Source: Planctomycetia bacterium
GTDB taxonomy: Bacteria; Planctomycetota; GCA-002687715
Reading direction: 5' to 3'
DNA: 64,000 nt
Assembly: GCA_005790545.1 (NCBI GenBank)
Contig: SXUL01000088.1
Coordinates: 62,001 to 126,000 of the forward strand
Part shown: positions 26,432 through 35,197 of the stretch, piece by piece
Layout of the letters: each line of letters opens with the position of its first letter
Numbering within the stretch: the first letter of the stretch is position 1
Notes under the pieces: model-generated
Told to the model about the DNA's origin: nothing
Database searches by the model: none
What the model saw: the letters and a program-made list of their open reading frames with translations, nothing else
Program-made: the position numbers and the translations under genes

Positions 26432-29244
26432 AGAGCGCCTGCATCGTTCTCGTGTTGATGTGCGCGCTCTCGGCGCAGGAAGCGAAGGAGCCGGTTGCGC
26501 CAAAGGGCCCGCTCGAAAGCGTTGAATGGCGCGGCCTCGGCCCGGCTGTCATGGGCGGTCGCATTGTTGATCTGGCTGTCAGCCCTGTGGACAAGAGTCG
26601 CATCTTTGTGGCTGCGGCCACCGGCGGCATCTTCCGCACGGACAACCGCGGCACGACCTGGCTGCCGGTGTTCGACGGGGCGAGTTCCACGTGCGTGGGC
26701 GCCATCGCCCTCGCGCCATCGAAGCCCGAAACTGTCTATGTCGGAACCGGCGAAGCGAACAACCAGCGCTCAAGCTACTCAGGCGACGGCGTGTGGCGGA
26801 GCCTTGATGGCGGCACCAAGTGGGAGCACATGGGCCTCAGAGACAGCCATCACATCGCCCGCATCGCGGTGCATCCGTTGGAGCCGGAGACGCTGCTGGT
26901 GGCCGCGCTGGGCCCGCTGTATTCGGCGGGTGGCGAGCGAGGACTCTATCGCTCCGCGGATGGTGGCGCGCATTGCGAACGCGTGCTCGACCCCGGTGCG
27001 GGCGTGGGTGTGGTCGATGTGGTCTTTCATCCCGCGAATCCGGACATCGTGTACGCAGCGAGCTACGAACGCTCGCGGCGCGCATGGCATCTGGACGAAT
27101 CCGGTCCCGGGAGTGCTGTGTGGAAGAGTGCGGACGGAGGCAAGACCTTCGCGCGACTCTCAGGTGGTCTCCCGGTGGGTGAGCTCGGCCGCATCGGGCT
27201 GGCGATCACCCCCGCGCAGCCGGAGACGCTCTATGTCTGCATCGAGAACCGGAACCCCGCGCCTGTAAAGAAGGACTCAGAGGACAAGAAAGAGGAGGTC
27301 AAGGAGTCGAAGAGCGCACGCGCCGGGAATGAGAGCGGCGTTTCTGTCGAAAGTGAAGAGGAGGAGGAAGAGCACGAACTTCGTGAGCACTATGCGCCGG
27401 GCAACGAACCGGCCGTGAAACTCACAGGCGGTGAAATCTGGCGCAGCATCGATGCCGGCCTGAGCTTCGAGAAGCGGAACGAGAAACCTGTTGCGGGTGA
27501 CCCCGCCTACTACTACGGACAGATTCGCATCGATCCGGTGAACGCGGAGAAGGTCTGGCTTCTGGGTGTGCCTCTCTACGTGAGCACGGATGGCGGGAAG
27601 ACCTTCAAGGATGACGGCGCGCGCAGTGTGCACTCGGATCACCATGCGCTGTGGATCGATCCAACGGACTCGGAGCATCTGCTGCTCGGGAACGATGGCG
27701 GACTCGGCGTGAGCCATGACGGAGGCAAGCACTGGGACGTGTTCGAGAACCTGCCTCTCGGGCAGTTCTATGCCGTCAACGTCGATGCGCGCACCCCGTA
27801 CCGCATCTACGGCGGACTTCAGGACAACGGCAGTTACGGCATGCCGGTGATCGGTGCGGGTTCAGCCATCCAGGAGTGGGAGTTGTTTCGTGTCGGGGGT
27901 GGCGACGGGTTCATGTGCGCCAGCGACGCGGAGGACCCGGCGACGGTCTACAGCGAGTACCAGTTCGGTGCCATGTCGCGTCTGGATCTGCGCACGATGA
28001 AAAGAACCGGCATCACGCCGAAGAATGAGAAGGGTGCACCCTTGGAGCGCTGGAATTGGATGTCCCCCCTCAACGTGTCGAAGCACCAGCCGCGCCGCCT
28101 CTACTGCGGCTCGCAGCATGTGTGGAGGAGCGAGGACCGGGGCGAGCACTGGACGCGCATCTCGCCGGACCTCACCACCAATGACGCCGAGAAGCAGCGC
28201 GGCAACGTGCCTCACTGCACCATCACGATGATCGCGGAATCGCCGCGTCGGGCGGATGTGTTGTGGGCGGGCACGGATGATGGCCGCTTGCATGTGACTC
28301 GCGACGGTGGAACCACTTGGCAGGAGGTGACGCTTGCGTTGCCTGCATCAACACGCGGCCTCTGGGTGAGCCGCATCGTTGCATCGGCACATGCCGATGG
28401 CCGGGCGCTGGTTGCCGTGACGGGCTATCGCGAGGACCGTTTCGAGCCATTCCTCTTTGTCACCGAGGATTTCGGGGGCACCTTTGCTCCGCGCATGGAG
28501 GGTCTTCCTTCGCAGCCCATCAACAGCGTGGTGGAAGATCCCGTGGTGGCGGATCTGTGGTTCGTTGCGCACGACCGCGGCGTGGCGGTGACAGAAGATG
28601 GCGGCGGCACATGGAGCGAGGTGAAGAAGGGGCTGCCGCCCGTGCCGGTCCACGATCTGGTCATCCAGTCGCGGGATCGCGATCTCGTGGCCGCGACGCA
28701 CGGGCGCGGGATCTACGTGCTCGACATGGCACCGTGGCGCCATTTCAACGCGGCGGCCCGCAAGCAAGGCACCCTGCTTGCGCCGGCGAAGCTCATGGCT
28801 GCACCGTTCATGGGGTTTTCTCGTGGCGATCGCGGTGCGCGCTTCTTCGCTGCACCGAATGGCACCACAGGCGGGATCTTCTGGATCCATCTCGCGAGCG
28901 TGCCTGAAGGCACTCTGAGTCTGCAGATTGACGATGTTGCCGGCCGGCGCGTGCGCCAACTCGACGTGAAGTCGGAGGCGGGGTTGCAACGCGTGGTGTG
29001 GGATCTCACGGGCAGTGCGGCCGGGAGAAACGCGGCTCCTCCGCGAGGTGCCGGCGGTCGTGGAGGGGCACCCCGGGGTGGACGTGTGGCACCCGGCACC
29101 TACAGTGCAAGGCTGCTCGCGGGCGAGAAGGAACTGGCCCGCGAGTTGGTGGAAGTGCCGGCAGGCATCGTGTTGCCGGCACTTGCCCATGAAGAAGCTG
29201 ACGACGACGCTGAATCGTTCTCGCCGGCACCCATCGTGCACTGA
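26428..29244 (+). CDS. Secreted VPS10/BNR-repeat protein, paralogue with charged insert
   Basis: 938 aa with a signal peptide ending Ser-Ala before Gln17. It is collinear with the preceding protein: both contain [34 protein letters not shown] and [13 protein letters not shown]. Where the first paralogue has a PDZ domain, this one has a Lys/Glu/Ser-rich stretch (about residues 278-330, with a run of six Glu). The C-terminus includes a Gly/Arg-rich segment before the final Ig-like part. The ATGA overlap with the first gene and the co-direction indicate one transcript and a tandem duplication. Role unknown; propeller-based binding of extracellular polymers or proteins is plausible. Confidence 0.85.
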   Translation: MKSACIVLVLMCALSAQEAKEPVAPKGPLESVEWRGLGPAVMGGRIVDLAVSPVDKSRIFVAAATGGIFRTDNRGTTWLPVFDGASSTCVGAIALAPSKPETVYVGTGEANNQRSSYSGDGVWRSLDGGTKWEHMGLRDSHHIARIAVHPLEPETLLVAALGPLYSAGGERGLYRSADGGAHCERVLDPGAGVGVVDVVFHPANPDIVYAASYERSRRAWHLDESGPGSAVWKSADGGKTFARLSGGLPVGELGRIGLAITPAQPETLYVCIENRNPAPVKKDSEDKKEEVKESKSARAGNESGVSVESEEEEEEHELREHYAPGNEPAVKLTGGEIWRSIDAGLSFEKRNEKPVAGDPAYYYGQIRIDPVNAEKVWLLGVPLYVSTDGGKTFKDDGARSVHSDHHALWIDPTDSEHLLLGNDGGLGVSHDGGKHWDVFENLPLGQFYAVNVDARTPYRIYGGLQDNGSYGMPVIGAGSAIQEWELFRVGGGDGFMCASDAEDPATVYSEYQFGAMSRLDLRTMKRTGITPKNEKGAPLERWNWMSPLNVSKHQPRRLYCGSQHVWRSEDRGEHWTRISPDLTTNDAEKQRGNVPHCTITMIAESPRRADVLWAGTDDGRLHVTRDGGTTWQEVTLALPASTRGLWVSRIVASAHADGRALVAVTGYREDRFEPFLFVTEDFGGTFAPRMEGLPSQPINSVVEDPVVADLWFVAHDRGVAVTEDGGGTWSEVKKGLPPVPVHDLVIQSRDRDLVAATHGRGIYVLDMAPWRHFNAAARKQGTLLAPAKLMAAPFMGFSRGDRGARFFAAPNGTTGGIFWIHLASVPEGTLSLQIDDVAGRRVRQLDVKSEAGLQRVVWDLTGSAAGRNAAPPRGAGGRGGAPRGGRVAPGTYSARLLAGEKELARELVEVPAGIVLPALAHEEADDDAESFSPAPIVH

Positions 29245-29251
29245 GGAACAC

Positions 29252-29962
29252 ATGCAACGCGAAGAAGGACAACTGCCGCCCGGACATGCCGGCCGGAGCA
29301 TGGACTGGATCTGGTACGGCTCGCGCGGTCGCGTGCTCGTGATGCTGCCCACCAGCGGCGGACGACAGAACGAGAACGAGGACTTCGGGCTCACAGGCGC
29401 GCTTGCTCCTCTCATTGATGCGGGGGAGTTGCAGGTGGTGTGCGTGGATTCGCTGAATCGCGAGAGCTGGGGGAAGGATGAACTCTCACCCGAGGAGAAG
29501 CTCCGCGTCCATGGCGGCTACGACCGGTTTCTCGTGCACGAGTTCTTTCCCTTCGTGGCGGCCAAGTCGGGGCGACATGACCCGGCCTTGTATGGCGCGA
29601 GCCTCGGGGGCTGGCAAGCCGTGACCTTCGCAGCGCGCTATCCGCATCTCGTGAAGCGCGTCATCGCCTTCAGCGGCTTCTTCGATCTCCGTCGCGTGAC
29701 GAAGTCCTGGTTCAGCGGCGAGGCTTACTTCTTCTCGCCGCTGGACTTCATCTCCAACATGGATCCGGCCTGGGTGGCACGTCTCTCGCAAGTGGAGTGG
29801 ATCATCGCCACAGGCGAAACAGATTCGCTCGTGGAGGAAACCCGGAACCTCGCGGGTGTTTTCCGGCAGAAGGGCATCCCGCATCACGCGGAAATCTGGC
29901 CGGGTGTGTTCGGGCACGATTGGCCCTTCTGGAAGCAGCATCTTCCGCGCTTCCTGCCTTGA
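29252..29962 (+). CDS. Alpha/beta-hydrolase, putative esterase
   Basis: 236 aa with no signal peptide. It resembles the esterase D/antigen 85 family: an early strand GRVLVMLPTSGG, then NRESW, the nucleophile elbow GASLGGW (Ser), the acid region IIATGETDSL and the late His in GHDWPFWKQHL. The length suits a small esterase or S-formylglutathione-hydrolase-like fold. SD GAGGA is 5 nt before ATG. It starts 7 nt after the VPS10 paralogue, so it is probably co-transcribed with it. Substrate unknown. Confidence 0.82.
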   Translation: MQREEGQLPPGHAGRSMDWIWYGSRGRVLVMLPTSGGRQNENEDFGLTGALAPLIDAGELQVVCVDSLNRESWGKDELSPEEKLRVHGGYDRFLVHEFFPFVAAKSGRHDPALYGASLGGWQAVTFAARYPHLVKRVIAFSGFFDLRRVTKSWFSGEAYFFSPLDFISNMDPAWVARLSQVEWIIATGETDSLVEETRNLAGVFRQKGIPHHAEIWPGVFGHDWPFWKQHLPRFLP

Positions 29963-30010
29963 GTTGAAGCGTGCGGGTCCAGTGGTCGAAAGAGCCGGTG
30001 GACCCGTCGC

Positions 30011-30352
30011 ATGCTCACACTCTCAGGCAAGACCTCTGTATTCGCGCTTGTTTGCGCTGCTGCATTGCCCCTCACTCAGGACTCCGATCTGCCCGCCCGG
30101 GTGACGGAACTGGAGCGCGCGCAGAAGAAGGCCGGCAGCGAAGCTCTTGAGTGGCGGGCGCGCGTGGAAGCGCTGGAACGTTGGCAGAAGAGCGTGGCGC
30201 GTCAGGGTGAGGATCTGCAGCGTGCAATCACGGCGGTGGACGCGGCCGGTTTCACGAAGGCGGGTGTGAACTCCAGTGCTCGCGAGCAACTCCTCCAGGC
30301 GTTGCGGGCGTTCGGCGCTGTGGTGAGCGCTGCGCCGGCCGCGATCAAGTAG
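30011..30352 (+). CDS. Small exported coiled-coil protein
   Basis: 113 aa, not recognised. An N-terminal hydrophobic signal (FALVCAAALPLTQ) is followed by a heptad-rich helix from about residue 27 to 75 (LPARVTELERAQKK, VEALERWQKSV). The end is short and Ala-rich. It is probably exported and forms a coiled coil. It lies between the esterase and GluQ-RS genes on the same strand. Confidence 0.55.
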   Translation: MLTLSGKTSVFALVCAAALPLTQDSDLPARVTELERAQKKAGSEALEWRARVEALERWQKSVARQGEDLQRAITAVDAAGFTKAGVNSSAREQLLQALRAFGAVVSAAPAAIK

Positions 30353-30383
30353 ACCTTCAGGCAGCGCGGCTATCCTCCGCGCC

Positions 30384-31322
30384 ATGAGTGCCTGCAGCGT
30401 GTCACGACTTGCTCCGAGCCCGACAGGCTCGTTGCATCTTGGTCATGCGCGCACCTTTCTTCTCACGAGCTGGCATGTGCGTGCGCTCGGTGGGCGTCTC
30501 GTGCTCAGACACGAGGACATTGATGGCACACGGCGGCGGCCGGAAGTGATGGGCCTCATCGAAGAGGAACTCCGCTGGCTCGGCATCGCTTGGGATGGAG
30601 AGCCGCTCGTGCAATCCAGGCGCTGGAGTGAACATCAGCGGGCCTTTGAGCGCTTGCGGGAGGGGGGACAGATCTACCCCTGCATTTGTTCGCACCAGGA
30701 AGTGCTGCGCGCGGCCCGAGCTCCCCATGCCGACGAAGAAGTCGTTTATGCCGGAACGTGTCGCGGACGATTCGCGGACCTTCCGGCGGCGTTGGCTGCC
30801 ACGGACAGGCCGGTGGGTTGGCGCTTCAGAGTAGATGCCGCGGTCTTGCAGGCCGAGCCTGATCTGGTGGCCGCAAGTTGGCATCCGGCTCCGGGGTACG
30901 GCGGCGATTTTCTGGTCGGGCGCACTGGAAGGGAAGGCGTCTTCGTGCCCGGCTATCAGTTGGCCGTCGTGGTGGATGACGCACTGGCGGGAGTGAATCT
31001 CGTGGTGCGCGGAAGAGATCTGCTTCCGAGTACGCCGCGGCAGCGGCTCCTGCACGCGGCTCTTGGGACAGTCGCGCCCGCGCATGCGCACCTCGGCCTC
31101 GTGCTCGACGGCAGAGGCCAGCGGCTCGCGAAGCGCGAGAATCCGTCGCACCTGGTGGCGCTCAGGCGGAGCGGCGTGAGTGCTGAGGATGTCCGCGCAT
31201 GGGTCGCCGTGAGTGCCGGTATCGCAACCGCCGCAGCGCGAGAACAGGACCCCGCGGGCTTCACACTCGGTCCCGAGCATGCCGGGGACGTGACGGCGCT
31301 CCGCGAGTGGTGCAACTCCTGA
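30384..31322 (+). CDS. gluQ: Glutamyl-Q tRNA(Asp) synthetase
   Basis: 312 aa, the length of a class I GluRS catalytic core without the anticodon-binding domain. HIGH appears as SLHLGHAR after RLAPSPTG, and the KMSKS site as RLAKRENPS. A zinc-binding insert is visible as CICSHQ ... YAGTC. GluQ-RS attaches glutamate to the queuosine base at position 34 of tRNA-Asp, consistent with tgt at 12074. There is no SD; TATCCT at 30371-30376 ends 7 nt before the ATG, suggesting a leaderless mRNA. Confidence 0.92.
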   Translation: MSACSVSRLAPSPTGSLHLGHARTFLLTSWHVRALGGRLVLRHEDIDGTRRRPEVMGLIEEELRWLGIAWDGEPLVQSRRWSEHQRAFERLREGGQIYPCICSHQEVLRAARAPHADEEVVYAGTCRGRFADLPAALAATDRPVGWRFRVDAAVLQAEPDLVAASWHPAPGYGGDFLVGRTGREGVFVPGYQLAVVVDDALAGVNLVVRGRDLLPSTPRQRLLHAALGTVAPAHAHLGLVLDGRGQRLAKRENPSHLVALRRSGVSAEDVRAWVAVSAGIATAAAREQDPAGFTLGPEHAGDVTALREWCNS

Positions 31323-31395
31323 GAAAACCATTCCCGCTGTAAGGGACTCGGTGCGAATGTGAGCGTGACGCGGGCAGCCAGCTTTGCGGCGGTTC

Positions 31396-32922
31396 TCAGC
31401 CGAACATTTTCTCGAGGATGGGCCGCGCACCCTGGACCGCGACTGTCTGCAAGTAGAACCCGAGGCCGCGAACGCCGCCCAGTTCGAGTCCGCCGCCGGC
31501 ACGGCCGGGGCCGCCGTGGGCCATCTGTGGCAGCACGAGCCCGGGGCCGGTGGAGAATTCCGCAATGCGCGCACTGCCGAATAGCAGGCGTCCCGTGAAG
31601 GGACCAAGCGCTTCGAGGGCTTCGAGCGATGTCCCGAGATCGTCCGTGTAGACCGTGCTGACGAGCGTGCCTCCACCAAGGCGCACGAGTTCCCATGCTT
31701 CGGTGGACGAGGCCGCAGGGAACAGTGTGACGAGTGGCCCGAACACCTCGACTTCGTGCAGCACGGAAGCGCGCACATCGCGAGCGCGAAGCACCACGGG
31801 CGGGAAGAGTGTTGTCGCTTCCGTGGGCAGTGCTCCCACGACCACATCCGCGGCCGTGAGAACGAGCCCGGCTTTCGCGAGCACATCCGCGCCCTGAGCT
31901 GTCGCCGCGAGCGCGCCCATGCGCACATGTTCCTCCACGGGATTGCGCGGGGCGAACTCAGGCAACAGACGCTCGCCGAGCGCAGTGATGACGGGTTCGA
32001 GAAGGGCCTCCGGCAGGATCACGCGGCGTGTCGCGGTGCATTTCTGGCCGCTCTTCTGCGTCATCTCGCGCACGAGTTCGCGCAGGAACAACTCGTAGGT
32101 TTCGCTGCCCGCCTCCACGTCCGGTGCGACCACCACGGCGTTCAGACTGTCCGCTTCGATGTTCACGCGCACGGACTCGGCCGCCACGCGCGGGTGCGAG
32201 CGGATTTTCAGGCCCGTGTCCGCACTGCCCGTGAAGGCAATGACATCCTGCGCACTGACCTGCTCGAGCAGTGTGCCCGCGGAGCCGGTGAGCAGCGAGA
32301 AGCTGCCGGCCGGAAGCAGACCGGAATCCACCATGGCCCGCACGGCGCGCACGGTGGGCAGTGCGGTGCTGGTGGCGGGCTTCGAAAGCACCGGCATGCC
32401 GGCCAGGAACGCACAGGCGAGCTTCTCGGCGAGTCCCCAGATGGGGAAGTTGAAGGCGTTGATGTGGATGGCGACGCCGTGCAGCGGCATGCGCACGTGG
32501 CGTCCCGCGAAGCGAGGTGAGCGCCCGAGTTGTTCGAGTTCGCCGTCGAGGAGGAAGCGCCTCTCCCCGAGAGACTTGGCCAGCGTGGCGTAGCTCGTGA
32601 GTGTGGCCGTGCCGCCGTCGATGTCGAACTTGGCGTCCGAGCGTGTGACGCCGGTATTGGCGATGCTGAGTTCGAGGAGCTCATCGCGCGCACTGTGGAT
32701 GGCTTTGGCCAGCCCTTCGAGCAGCGCTCCGCGTTGAACAAAGGTCATGGCGCGAAGAGCCGGGCCGCCGTGAGCCCGCGCATGCGCTAGTGCTGCGCCG
32801 AGATCGAGTCCGTTGCTGGAGGCGGTGGCGAGCGCTTCCCCTGTGACGGGATTGGAAAGCGTTGTGAACGGAGCGCGGCCTTCCTGCCAGCGATCGAGAA
32901 CATAGGACGAAAGCGCTTGCAT
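31396..32922 (-). CDS. boxD: 3,4-dehydroadipyl-CoA semialdehyde dehydrogenase (BoxD-type)
   Basis: 508 aa aldehyde dehydrogenase. NAD(P) site features FNFP and FTGSADTG, the general base Glu in NIEADSLNAV, and the catalytic Cys in SGQKCTATRR. The sequence style (INAFNFPIWGLAEKLA; MPVLSKPATSTA) matches the PaaN/BoxD subgroup that oxidises the CoA-bound semialdehydes of the hybrid aromatic pathways. The assignment to BoxD rather than PaaN-like is supported by boxB and boxC 1 kb away. SD GAGGA is 7 nt before ATG. A peptidyl-prolyl isomerase gene on the other strand separates it from boxBC. Confidence 0.85.
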   Translation of the reverse strand: MQALSSYVLDRWQEGRAPFTTLSNPVTGEALATASSNGLDLGAALAHARAHGGPALRAMTFVQRGALLEGLAKAIHSARDELLELSIANTGVTRSDAKFDIDGGTATLTSYATLAKSLGERRFLLDGELEQLGRSPRFAGRHVRMPLHGVAIHINAFNFPIWGLAEKLACAFLAGMPVLSKPATSTALPTVRAVRAMVDSGLLPAGSFSLLTGSAGTLLEQVSAQDVIAFTGSADTGLKIRSHPRVAAESVRVNIEADSLNAVVVAPDVEAGSETYELFLRELVREMTQKSGQKCTATRRVILPEALLEPVITALGERLLPEFAPRNPVEEHVRMGALAATAQGADVLAKAGLVLTAADVVVGALPTEATTLFPPVVLRARDVRASVLHEVEVFGPLVTLFPAASSTEAWELVRLGGGTLVSTVYTDDLGTSLEALEALGPFTGRLLFGSARIAEFSTGPGLVLPQMAHGGPGRAGGGLELGGVRGLGFYLQTVAVQGARPILEKMFG

Positions 32923-33019
32923 GGGAGATCCTCGCGCCGGACCTTAGCGCGGCATTGTGGCCCGGCCACCTTGACACTCACCCGGAACTCGCGCACAACT
33001 CCGCCGCCGGAGAATACTC

Positions 33020-33742
33020 ATGCCGCGTTCAGCCCTTCTTCTCGCCCTCTCTCTTCTCACATGGACAGCCTGTTCGGATGAGGCCGCGCCAGAGGCGGCC
33101 CGCGGTACTGGAGAGCCCGCAACGCCTGCCGCGGCGCCCGTCACGGACGCCACGGAGCACCCCGGCCTGCGTGATCCCTCGAAGGCGGTCGCGGAGGCAC
33201 CCGCGCTGTTCAAGGTCGAATTCGACACCTCCGCCGGCAAGATCGTCATTGCCTGCGAGCGCCGTTGGTCACCCCACGGTGTGGACCGCTTCTACAACTT
33301 GGTGCAGGTGGGCTACTACAAGGATGTGCGCTTCTTCCGCGTGGTGAAGAACTTCGTCGCACAGTTCGGCCAGCATGGCGACCCCGCGGTGAACGCGGCC
33401 TGGTCGGCGAAGAAGATCCCCGCGGACCCTGTGCAGGCCTCCAACGCCAAGGGTGCTCTGACCTTCGCCATGACGCAGGATCCGAATTCGCGCTCAAACC
33501 AGCTCTTCATCAACCTGAAGAACAACGCAGGTCTGGACAATCAACGCTTCGCACCAATCGGGAAGGTGACAGAAGGCATGGACGTAGTCGAGCGCATCAA
33601 TGCGAGCTACGGCGAGCAGCCAAAGCAGGACATGATCAGCAAGCTCGGGAACAAGTACCTGCAGGAGAGCTTCCCCGAGCTCGACTTCATCAAGAGTGCG
33701 CGCATCCTCGAGACGCCAGCGCCGCCAGAACCGGCGAAGTGA
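33020..33742 (+). CDS. Exported cyclophilin-type peptidyl-prolyl isomerase
   Basis: 240 aa. It has a signal sequence with Cys18 after LLTWTA, so it may be a lipoprotein, although Trp at -3 is unusual for a lipobox. A low-complexity Ala/Pro linker precedes a bacterial cyclophilin domain from about residue 60: RFFRVVKNFVAQFGQHGDP, the active-site-like stretch NSRSNQLFINLKNN and FAPIGKVTEGMDVV. It would catalyse cis-trans proline isomerisation during folding of exported proteins. GGAG is 7 nt before ATG. A perfect TTGACA (32971-32976) lies upstream. Confidence 0.9.
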   Translation: MPRSALLLALSLLTWTACSDEAAPEAARGTGEPATPAAAPVTDATEHPGLRDPSKAVAEAPALFKVEFDTSAGKIVIACERRWSPHGVDRFYNLVQVGYYKDVRFFRVVKNFVAQFGQHGDPAVNAAWSAKKIPADPVQASNAKGALTFAMTQDPNSRSNQLFINLKNNAGLDNQRFAPIGKVTEGMDVVERINASYGEQPKQDMISKLGNKYLQESFPELDFIKSARILETPAPPEPAK

Positions 33743-33759
33743 TCCAGCGGCGAACGCGC

Positions 33760-33785
33760 GCGGCGCGCCTTGGAGGGCGCGCCGC
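33760..33785. terminator. Strong bidirectional hairpin
   Basis: A perfect 10-bp stem (GCGGCGCGCC / GGCGCGCCGC) with a 6-nt loop lies between the convergent ends of the cyclophilin and boxB genes. There is no clear T-tract, but the position and stem strength fit a shared transcription terminator. Confidence 0.6.
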
Positions 33786-33793
33786 TTGAGGGC

Positions 33794-35197
33794 TCAGAGC
33801 TTCACGTATTCGAAGTCCGCAGGCATGGAGTTGATGCCCACCTTGGGCGGCGCAATCCAGTTGGCAAAGGCGCCCGGCTTGGTCACTGCTTTCATCAGGC
33901 TTCCCACCCAGGCTTCGTCTTCCGCGTTCGGAAGCTCAGCCGCGACTCTTGCGGCGGCATCCGGGCCCGTGAGCAGCTCACCGGCGGAATTGAACTTGTG
34001 CTGCGCATACTCGCCGATGTGGCGATGGAAGCGGCGATTCGGCAGGGTCACGCGCTGCTCGGCACCCTCTTCTTCGAGGGCGCGGTTCCAGCGCTTGCAC
34101 GCAGCCTCGCAGTCCTTGATGTAGTCGTCGCGCAGGCACTCGTTCATCGCGTTCCTGAGGGGCGTCTGGCGGATGGTGATGCGGCCATCTTCCACCACGG
34201 GCACTTCGAGGAAGCCTTCGCGTGCCGAGTGATCCGCGTACTTCTTCTCCTCGTCGAAACGGCCCTTCAAGCCCATGGCGAAGTAGTCGGATGAGTTGGA
34301 GGAGATCTCGGATCCAAAGAGATCGAGGCTGTAGCTGAACCAGTAGTTGATGTAGCGCTGCACCATCTCGATGGGGATGCCACCTCCGGCCTTCACATCA
34401 CCGCCGTGTTCCTTGGCGAGTTGGGCCGCGCGGCGCAGCACACGCGTGATGCCCGTTTCACCCACGAAGAGGTGGTGTGCCTCTTCGGTGAGCATGAACT
34501 GGCAGGTGCGGCGCATGGGGGCGAACCCGGATTCGGCGAGGGCGCCGAGCTGGTACTTGCCATCCCGGTCCGTGAACATCGTGAAGCAGAAGAACGAGAG
34601 CCAGTTCTTGATGGGCTGGTTGAAAGTCTCGAGGATGCGCGGCTTGTCCGGGTCGCCCGAGCGGCGCGCGAGCATCTCATCCGCCTCTTCGCGGCCATCG
34701 CGGCCGAAGAAGCGATGCAGGAGATAGACCATGGCCCACAGGTGGCGTCCTTCCTCCACGTTGACCTGGAAGAGGTTTCTGAGGTCGTAGAGCGACGGGC
34801 ATGTCTGCCCGAGGAGCCGCTGCTGTTCAACGGAAGCAGGTTCCGTATCGCCTTGGGTCACGATGAGGCGGCGCAGCGGATTGCGGAATTCGCCGGGAAC
34901 CTCTTCGAACGACTCGACACCCGGGTTGTCGCCGAAGCCCACCGGGCGCTTCCGTTCTTCCGGTGTGAGAAAGATGCCCCAGCGATAGTCCGGCATCTTC
35001 ACATGGTCGAAGGTGGCCCAACCATCGCGATCCACGCTGATGGCCGTGCGGAGGTACACGTCCTTCGTCTGAAACCCCTCGGGGCCCATCTCCATCCACC
35101 AATCGAGGAACTTGGGCTGCCATTGCTCCAGTGCCTTCTGCAGGCGCCGGTCCGTGTGGAGATCCACGTTGTTCGGAATGCGGTCGTCGAGGGACAT
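33794..35197 (-). CDS. boxB: Benzoyl-CoA 2,3-epoxidase, oxygenase subunit BoxB
   Basis: 467 aa, the normal length for BoxB. It is a class I di-iron protein that, with the reductase BoxA and NADPH, converts benzoyl-CoA to 2,3-epoxybenzoyl-CoA using O2. Iron ligands are visible in NVEEGRHLWAM (ExxH) and LTEEAHHLFVG (ExxH). Other family features are the WWxxMGPEGFQ start and KMPDYRWGIFLTPEERK. SD AGGAG precedes ATG 35197. The ATG shares one base with the boxC stop (TGATG), so boxC-boxB is one transcript. BoxA is not found in the window. Confidence 0.95.
   Translation of the reverse strand: MSLDDRIPNNVDLHTDRRLQKALEQWQPKFLDWWMEMGPEGFQTKDVYLRTAISVDRDGWATFDHVKMPDYRWGIFLTPEERKRPVGFGDNPGVESFEEVPGEFRNPLRRLIVTQGDTEPASVEQQRLLGQTCPSLYDLRNLFQVNVEEGRHLWAMVYLLHRFFGRDGREEADEMLARRSGDPDKPRILETFNQPIKNWLSFFCFTMFTDRDGKYQLGALAESGFAPMRRTCQFMLTEEAHHLFVGETGITRVLRRAAQLAKEHGGDVKAGGGIPIEMVQRYINYWFSYSLDLFGSEISSNSSDYFAMGLKGRFDEEKKYADHSAREGFLEVPVVEDGRITIRQTPLRNAMNECLRDDYIKDCEAACKRWNRALEEEGAEQRVTLPNRRFHRHIGEYAQHKFNSAGELLTGPDAAARVAAELPNAEDEAWVGSLMKAVTKPGAFANWIAPPKVGINSMPADFEYVKL

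Noticed and set aside
27262-27420. Frameshift or contamination in the second VPS10 protein (runs of Lys and Glu)
   Set aside because: The frame stays open with matching propeller repeats on both sides; the stretch is best seen as a charged linker.
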